9,480 nt of DNA from JBDTRY01 sp039931435 (GTDB lineage: Bacteria; Acidobacteriota; Thermoanaerobaculia; Gp7-AA8). Every line of letters starts with the position of its first letter. Positions within the stretch are counted from its first letter, which is position 1. Under the pieces are notes generated by a model. It did no database searches. It had not been told where the DNA came from and saw nothing but the letters and a program-made list of their open reading frames with translations. The stretch is from contig JBDTRY010000147.1 of assembly GCA_039931435.1 (NCBI GenBank), forward strand, positions 1 to 9,480. The letters are read 5' to 3'. A program made the position numbers and the translations under genes. This document shows positions 5,420 to 9,480 of the stretch, piece by piece.

Positions 5420-7840
5420 CTAGAAGGTATTCCCAACCGAGAACGAGAACCCTGAGAACCGGTCGTTCGGCCTGGGGCTCAGATTCTGGGCGTAGATGAA
5501 CCGGAGAGGAAACTGAAACACGGGCAGGAAAATGCGCAATTCGGCACCGGCGGAATAGCGAAGATCTGTCGGATCCCATTTTTCGTGGAGGCCGTAGGCG
5601 TTGCCGGCATCCGCAAAGAGGACGAACCGCAGCGGATCGTTGACTCGATAGATGTATTCGAGGTTGAGCACGTTGTACTTGTGGCCACCGACGACCTGCG
5701 AGTTGCCGTTTACGGATTCCTTGGGTCCGATGCTGTAGAACTCGAAGCCTCGCACGGACTGGTAGCCCCCGACATAGAAGCGCTCGATCTGAGGGACACA
5801 GAGACGGTCGTTGTTTTTCAGCCGGTCCGCACCATTGAGCTCGGAGAAGTTCTCGACGCAATCGTCTTGTTTGCCATACGGAAAAATCTTCCCGGCCTCG
5901 ACGTTGAAGCTGAAGCTGCTCTTCCGCGAGAGCCGTTTGAAGTGCGAAAAGTTCACGATGGGCTTGATCAGATCGATGTTTCCGCCGAGCGGTCCTCCCT
6001 CGAATCCCGCGGAGATGCTGATATGCGTTCCGCGCGCGGTGTCGTAGGGGTTGTCGCGGGAGTCGTAGCGATACGACGGGGAGATGGCAGACGTCACGAA
6101 CTTCTGATCAGTGATGATGGGCAGCGGGACGTTACCGTTCTCGTCGGGCAACGAGGCCACTTCCTGATGGATGAGGTTGTTCTCGAGGCCGTAAAGGAAC
6201 GACAGGCTCTCGAACCGTCCGATGCGAAAACCGTAGGCGACGTTACCGCCCGTGGAATCGGACTGATAGCCACCGGCGAAGTTGGGATAGTCCAGACGGC
6301 GCTTGAAGATCGAAACTCCAAAGCTGTTTGGTCTATCGAGAAACCAGGGGTCAGCGTACGAGAGGGTAAATAGATTGGCGTTCACCCCCGCCTGAAGATT
6401 CACCCCCAGACTCTCACCCTCACCGAGAAAGTTACGAGTGGAGAAACTGAACGAACCAAAGAAGCCCGTGCTCTCATTGTAGCCGCCGCCGAACTGCAGT
6501 TCGTTCTTTCCTTCTTCCTGTCCCTTCACCGTTACGTCCACGGTCTTCTGCTCGGGGTTGACCTTGAAATCGGGATTCTCAGTGACCTTGAAGTAGCCGA
6601 GCTGTCCGAGTTTGTACATGCTCGACTTGAAGGTCTCCATGTCCATGATGTCTCCCTCGTCGAGGAAGATCTCTCTGCGGAGAACCTTGTCCTTGGTCGT
6701 GGTGTTTCCTTCGAACTCCAGGCGCCCGAGACGGAACTGATCGCCCTCGAAGACCTTCAACTTCACGTCCACGACATTATTTTCGCGTTCCGTGTACTCC
6801 GGATCGATGTAGGCGTAGATGTATCCGCGGCGATGGTAAAGCTCGTCGAAGAGATCGATTCTGCTCTGGATGGGCTTGCGCCTGAGAGTCTCGCCTTTTT
6901 TCAGAGGCCACTGACCGATGAGCTGGTCGGCAGTGAAGACGGCGTTTCCGATCACCGAAACTTCACCGAAGGAGTGCACTTCTCCTTCTTTGACCGGGAT
7001 GTCGATCTTTACCCGCGGCTTCCGTCCCGTACGAACCGTGGTGATCTTCGGCTCGCCGATCTCGACGTTCTGATATCCATAGTCTTTGTAGTAGTCCTTG
7101 ATCTTGTCGATGTCGTCATCGAGCTTGGAGGGCGTGTAAACGTCCTTCTTCCGGATCCAGGTGTAGATGTTATGTTTCTTCACATCCTTCATCACAGAGC
7201 GCAGACGGCGATCGGAAAAGCGCTTGTTACCTTCGAAGTCGATCCTCGCTACTTTGGCCTTGATACCTTCTTTAATGACGAAGACGATCTTCTGCTCGCC
7301 CGGAACGGTCATGGCTTCCGTCGTGGCCTGCACAGTGACGCCTTCGTAGCCCGCCTCGGCATAGGCACTCTGGATGGACTCGCTGGCGCGGTGTACGAGC
7401 GTCTGCTCGATGGTATTCCCCACGTGGATGTCGATCTTGTCCTTCTCCAGAGCCTCACCGATTTTCGACGCGTTGAGGTTCTTGTTGCCGCGATATTCGA
7501 CAGCGCCGATGCGTGGACGCTCCTTGACGAAGATCTTCAGTACGACGCCTGTCTGACCACGTTCGGCCTCGACTCGAATGTCGTCAAAGAGGCCGGTCTG
7601 CCAGAGATTCCGGAAGTTCTGCTGAATGAGGGCGGGATTGTAGACGTCGCCCGGCGAGACACCGAGGTAAACGCGGATAGTGTCGCTGGCCACGGAGACG
7701 TTACCGACGACATCGAAGCGCTCAACTGTCTGCCCTGCTAGGGGATCCGAGCCTGATGGAACGACCTGGCCGGACGCCGTGATTGGGAAGAAAAGCAGAA
7801 ATACCGCGAGTGCCAGAACTTTGTGCACCGGTCTGATCAT
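5420..7840 (-). CDS. bamA: Outer membrane protein assembly factor BamA (Omp85)
   Basis: BamA is the central subunit of the BAM complex that folds and inserts beta-barrel proteins into the outer membrane. The 806 residues are close to the usual 800 or so. A signal peptide (1-24, cut after ITASG) is followed by five POTRA domains, roughly 37-109, 110-190, 195-288, 290-366 and 369-440, with repeated GN turns (GNVSV, YRGNKN, FEGNKR, IGNAVF, FEGNTTT). The 16-strand barrel runs from about 446 to the end. SVRGFEF contains the conserved loop 6 VRGF (696-699). The C-terminus FSFSVGNTF ends in Phe, as expected of a barrel beta-signal. The only two cysteines I see, C661 and C681, lie in one predicted extracellular loop. 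The start ATG 7840 lacks a close SD (GAGGA lies 15 bases away). It is the first gene of the envelope cluster here. Confidence 0.96.
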   Translation of the reverse strand: MIRPVHKVLALAVFLLFFPITASGQVVPSGSDPLAGQTVERFDVVGNVSVASDTIRVYLGVSPGDVYNPALIQQNFRNLWQTGLFDDIRVEAERGQTGVVLKIFVKERPRIGAVEYRGNKNLNASKIGEALEKDKIDIHVGNTIEQTLVHRASESIQSAYAEAGYEGVTVQATTEAMTVPGEQKIVFVIKEGIKAKVARIDFEGNKRFSDRRLRSVMKDVKKHNIYTWIRKKDVYTPSKLDDDIDKIKDYYKDYGYQNVEIGEPKITTVRTGRKPRVKIDIPVKEGEVHSFGEVSVIGNAVFTADQLIGQWPLKKGETLRRKPIQSRIDLFDELYHRRGYIYAYIDPEYTERENNVVDVKLKVFEGDQFRLGRLEFEGNTTTKDKVLRREIFLDEGDIMDMETFKSSMYKLGQLGYFKVTENPDFKVNPEQKTVDVTVKGQEEGKNELQFGGGYNESTGFFGSFSFSTRNFLGEGESLGVNLQAGVNANLFTLSYADPWFLDRPNSFGVSIFKRRLDYPNFAGGYQSDSTGGNVAYGFRIGRFESLSFLYGLENNLIHQEVASLPDENGNVPLPIITDQKFVTSAISPSYRYDSRDNPYDTARGTHISISAGFEGGPLGGNIDLIKPIVNFSHFKRLSRKSSFSFNVEAGKIFPYGKQDDCVENFSELNGADRLKNNDRLCVPQIERFYVGGYQSVRGFEFYSIGPKESVNGNSQVVGGHKYNVLNLEYIYRVNDPLRFVLFADAGNAYGLHEKWDPTDLRYSAGAELRIFLPVFQFPLRFIYAQNLSPRPNDRFSGFSFSVGNTF

Positions 7841-8068
7841 GCAGATATCGACGGATCCTCAGGATTACGACGTTTTACGTGCCGGGAAGTTTCACGAGCG
7901 CGTTTTCAGAAGCGCGGAACATTTCAAGGGGCGCCTGCTGTGGTCGAGAACGCCGCAACGCCTTCGGAAAAGCGATCCGCGGGAGTGCTTATTCCAGAAC
8001 GCTCCGGCCCCCGTCCGATCGTTTCGTAAAACCTCACAAGGGAGCGGCGAAAAGAGGACACCGCTTCC
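7841..8068. other. Intergenic region upstream of bamA
   Basis: These 228 bases separate the beta-lactamase-like gene from bamA and should hold the promoter of the envelope cluster. I see no convincing -35/-10 pair on the minus strand. A hairpin-forming stretch (CGCG..CGCG, 7899-7916, tetraloop) pairs better on the plus strand and lacks a T-run. The small open frames here are opposite-strand or out-of-frame noise. Confidence 0.5.
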
Positions 8069-8070
8069 TC
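8048..8070 (-). terminator. Weak terminator candidate after the beta-lactamase-like gene
   Basis: Minus-strand RNA shows GAGGA, a 7-base loop and UCCUC followed by UUUU, overlapping the stop codon of the upstream gene. The stem is only 5 bp, so termination would be inefficient at best. Confidence 0.25.
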
Positions 8071-8950
8071 AGATTGACTGGCGGCGCTCCCACACGGCCC
8101 TGGAGATGCGGGCGATGACCTTCGAGGCATCCGTCCCCTTCGGGATGTTCCTGGTCATGACCACCAGGACGTACGGCGTCCCGCCGGACGGGTAGACGAT
8201 GGCCGCGTCGTGCGAGATGCTGGTAATGCTGCCTGTCTTATGCGCCACGGTCGTCCCGCGAGGAAGTCCCGCCGGGATTCCGGAGTTGAATTCCTGCCCC
8301 TTCAGGATTTCAAGCATGGCCTCGCTGGCGGAATGGGAAATGGCTTTTTTTTCGGCGATGGTCCTCATGACCAGCATCAGATCGTGAGCGGTGGTGACGT
8401 TGTTCATTTCGTGCTCGTAGGCAGCGATGTCCTCTACTCCCCTCAAAATGCGAATGTCCCCGGCGCCGATCCGCTGCATCAGGTCCATGACCTTCGGAGC
8501 TCCAACCAGTTCGATGACAATGTCCGTGGCCAGATTCGAACTGCGGGTGATCATCCTCCGGATCAACTCTTCCAGAGTGACGCTCTGTCCGACCTTTGCG
8601 TAGAGTTCCTGGTCGGAATCTTCCTTGGGGTCGACGGCGAATTTTGAACCGTCGAAAATGCTGATGAATTCGTTGCGCACGGGAATGGACTGATCCAGAG
8701 AAAGAATGCCCCGGTCGATGGAGTCGAACAGGGCCAGCATCACCGGCACCTTCATGGTGCTGGCCGCGTGCATGGAGACCTGCTCGTTGTGCTCCCAGGT
8801 TCTGCCGCTCTGCAGATCGTAAAACGAGACAGCGATCGTCGCCGTGGGCACCGTCTTTTCGATAGCAGCGATGCGCTGATCGAGGGACTGAGGGCTGCTG
8901 GCACAGGAGACGAAGAGAAGAAGGAGGAAGAACGAACGCGGGCGTTTCAT
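8069..8950 (-). CDS. Class A beta-lactamase-like serine hydrolase, predicted lipoprotein
   Basis: A 293-residue serine hydrolase of the class A beta-lactamase / PBP-like fold (Beta-lactamase2 type). The N-terminus KRPRSFFLLLLFVSC resembles a lipoprotein signal with the lipid cysteine at C15, though Phe at -3 is not the most usual lipobox residue, so outer-membrane or periplasmic anchoring is likely. All class A positions can be matched: STMK (64-67, nucleophile S64 and K67), SSN (137-139, the SDN loop with Ser for Asp), EHEMN (179-183, like E166xxLN of the omega loop, general base E179) and HKTGS (237-241). Such proteins hydrolyse beta-lactams or, in other cases, act on peptidoglycan or unknown amides or esters; which applies is undecided. 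An in-frame ATG at 8959 would add MAA, and neither start has an SD. The gene is monocistronic-looking between two repeat or intergenic regions. Confidence 0.88.
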   Translation of the reverse strand: MKRPRSFFLLLLFVSCASSPQSLDQRIAAIEKTVPTATIAVSFYDLQSGRTWEHNEQVSMHAASTMKVPVMLALFDSIDRGILSLDQSIPVRNEFISIFDGSKFAVDPKEDSDQELYAKVGQSVTLEELIRRMITRSSNLATDIVIELVGAPKVMDLMQRIGAGDIRILRGVEDIAAYEHEMNNVTTAHDLMLVMRTIAEKKAISHSASEAMLEILKGQEFNSGIPAGLPRGTTVAHKTGSITSISHDAAIVYPSGGTPYVLVVMTRNIPKGTDASKVIARISRAVWERRQSI

Positions 8951-8979
8951 GGCGGCCATGGTACCGGAATAGGCCCGAA

Positions 8980-9011
8980 GGTTGTCACCCTGATGAATTG
9001 CGGCGACAACC
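8980..9011. repeat. 7-bp inverted repeat upstream of the beta-lactamase-like gene
   Basis: GGTTGTC (8980-8986) and GACAACC (9005-9011) form a perfect inverted repeat with an 18-base spacer, about 30 bases ahead of the start codon. It could be an operator for a dimeric regulator, but no regulator gene is nearby and a repeat of this size can occur by chance. Confidence 0.35.
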
Positions 9012-9019
9012 ACACGTGG

Positions 9020-9037
9020 TGTCATTTTGGGATGACA
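9020..9037. repeat. Short palindrome TGTCAT-6-ATGACA
   Basis: TGTCAT (9020-9025) and ATGACA (9032-9037) flank TTTGGG. The half-sites equal the outer ends of the long REP-like palindrome 14 bases further on, so this may be a collapsed or core-deleted copy of the same element. Confidence 0.55.
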
Positions 9038-9051
9038 AGACTAACATGGCG

Positions 9052-9151
9052 TGTCATCCCGAATCGAAGCGAGGGATCTCCCGCGCGTTTAACAGCGGCT
9101 GGCCTTTCACGAGAGGGAGATCCCTCCTCGCCTTGCTCGTTCGGGATGACA
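9052..9151. repeat. REP-like long palindromic element
   Basis: The left arm (9052-9082, beginning TGTCATCCCGAATCGAAGCG and ending GGGATCTCCC) is repeated as an imperfect reverse complement in the right arm (9115-9151, ending TTCGGGATGACA). A 32-base centre separates them. The outer 12-13 bases and the GGGATCTCCC inner boxes match exactly; the middle differs by a few bases and a 6-base insertion in the right arm. The pattern resembles the dispersed 'GTCATCCTGAGCG..GCGAAGGATCT' repeats that I recall from many environmental bacterial genomes. It would fold as a long hairpin in RNA from either strand. Confidence 0.8.
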
Positions 9152-9183
9152 TGATCCTTGACCCGCGCTAACGTTTCATAAGA

Positions 9184-9227
9184 AGCGTCGAGCGAAGGGA
9201 GCTGTCATCCTGAGCGTCGTGCGAAGG
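9184..9227. repeat. Imperfect 15-base direct repeat inside the repeat region
   Basis: AGCGTCGAGCGAAGG (9184-9198) and AGCGTCGTGCGAAGG (9213-9227) differ at one base. The second belongs to the solitary REP-like arm, so the first may be a fragment of another copy. Confidence 0.5.
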
Positions 9228-9234
9228 ATCTCTT
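9203..9234. repeat. Solitary third copy of the REP-like arm
   Basis: TGTCATCCTGAGCGTCGTGC followed by GAAGGATCTCTT is in the same orientation as the left arm of the palindrome at 9052. It shares the TGTCATCC start and GGATCTC end but has the TGAGCG variant. No matching reverse arm follows. Confidence 0.7.
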
Positions 9235-9237
9235 CTA

Positions 9238-9263
9238 CCGTCCAGGCTACTCTCAAAGGACGG
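9238..9263 (-). terminator. Stem-loop just behind the clp stop codon
   Basis: CCGTCC and GGACGG pair perfectly (6 bp) around a 14-base loop, starting 4 bases after the TGA at 9268-9270 on the minus strand. No U-run follows, so it is more likely a transcript-end or stability structure than a standard intrinsic terminator. Confidence 0.3.
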
Positions 9264-9267
9264 GCGC

Positions 9268-9480
9268 TCAGCTCGTGATCATGTCCACGTTCGGCGCGAT
9301 CAGCGTGATCTGATCATCCTGAATAGTGAACTCCAGGCGGTCGAAGACGACATCCTTGTTGCGGATCATGTACTCGGAAAGCTCGTCTTCGATGTTCCGC
9401 TGAATGGCCCGTCGCAAGGGCCGCGCTCCGGAGTTGGCCTCGCTGGAAGCTTTCTCCAGAAGCCAGTCCACGACGGCATC
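9268..9480 (-). CDS. Clp-type AAA+ ATPase (ClpC/ClpA-B like), C-terminal end only
   Basis: Only the last 70 residues are in the window; the upstream part is cut off at the edge. The segment GARPLRRAIQRNIEDELSE is the D2-small (ClpB_D2-small, PF10431) signature of Hsp100/Clp unfoldases, and the Arg of GAR is the sensor-2 residue of the second AAA+ module. Such hexamers unfold proteins for the ClpP protease (ClpA/ClpC) or disaggregate them (ClpB). The wording 'RPLRRAIQRNIEDELSE' fits ClpC-type proteins best, but the P-loop tripeptide and N-domain that would decide are outside. The tail after the domain (FTIQDDQITLIAPNVDMITS) is short. No partner gene follows; a repeat-rich region does. Confidence 0.85.
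   Translation of the reverse strand, partial: DAVVDWLLEKASSEANSGARPLRRAIQRNIEDELSEYMIRNKDVVFDRLEFTIQDDQITLIAPNVDMITS

Larger units (their letters stand above)
8960..9267. other. Gene-free, repeat-rich intergenic region
   Basis: About 308 bases between the Clp stop codon and the start of the serine hydrolase. They hold a 7-bp inverted repeat, a small TGTCAT/ATGACA palindrome, a REP-like long palindrome, a further copy of its arm and a stem-loop directly behind the clp gene, each listed separately. I see no credible reading frame, tRNA or transposase remnant. The promoter of the serine hydrolase should lie in the lower part, but no clear -35/-10 pair is visible. Confidence 0.7.

Noticed and set aside
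6833..7741. A 302-codon open frame on the plus strand opposite bamA (and a 262-codon one at 5585-6373)
   Set aside because: These are antisense shadows of the BamA reading frame, with no domain, and they lie wholly within a certain gene.
7924..8130. 68-codon minus-strand open frame between the serine hydrolase and bamA
   Set aside because: It overlaps the serine hydrolase end out of frame, is Ser/Arg/Pro-rich, and has no ribosome site or family resemblance.
8951..9025. Longer start (ATG 9025) for the serine hydrolase
   Set aside because: It would place about 25 non-signal residues before an evident lipoprotein signal peptide and run through the inverted repeat upstream.
9159..9186. TTGACC and TAAGAA as a plus-strand promoter
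   Set aside because: The spacing is too short for a sigma-70 promoter, and no plus-strand gene follows.
9052..9234. CRISPR array
   Set aside because: The repeats are inverted and irregularly spaced, with no set of equal spacers and no cas gene.

Overview
The window comes from a moderately GC-rich, LPS-making (diderm) bacterium. It holds the enzymes for the first part of lipid A synthesis and the outer-membrane protein assembly machinery. The order bamA-skp(ompH)-lpxD-fabZ-lpxA-Gfo/Idh oxidoreductase, with REP-like 'TGTCATCC..GAAGCGA.GGATCT' palindromes, is in my recollection typical of Acidobacteriota and some deltaproteobacterial-type lineages. I lean to an Acidobacteriota-like organism, but nothing here proves it.

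Every gene I can support lies on the minus strand, so the biological reading order is from high to low coordinates. At the right edge is the C-terminal end of a Clp-type AAA+ unfoldase. It is followed by about 310 bases without a gene, rich in inverted repeats (a REP-like palindrome, a third copy of its arm, smaller hairpins). Next come a putative lipoprotein of the class A beta-lactamase fold with a full active-site set, a 228-base gap, and then the envelope cluster: bamA, skp/ompH, an intrinsic terminator, lpxD, fabZ, lpxA and a Gfo/Idh/MocA oxidoreductase. The left end holds a methylthioadenosine phosphorylase and the N-terminal half of a PfkB-family kinase.

BamA inserts outer-membrane proteins and Skp escorts them through the periplasm. 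LpxA and LpxD put the primary acyl chains on the UDP-sugar precursor of lipid A, and FabZ works on the same hydroxyacyl-ACP pool. lpxD, fabZ and lpxA are packed stop-to-start (0-base gap, then an ATGA overlap), so they are probably translationally coupled. The oxidoreductase directly behind lpxA may act on the nucleotide sugar, as GnnA does in species with amide-linked lipid A; this is a hypothesis. The phosphorylase-kinase pair looks like a salvage module for by-products of S-adenosylmethionine use.

I found no CRISPR array, tRNA, rRNA, transposase or integrase. The window is mostly ordinary core genome. The points worth a second look are the oxidoreductase in the lipid A cluster, the terminator and SD-less start of lpxD, the beta-lactamase-like lipoprotein, and the repeat-rich intergenic region.
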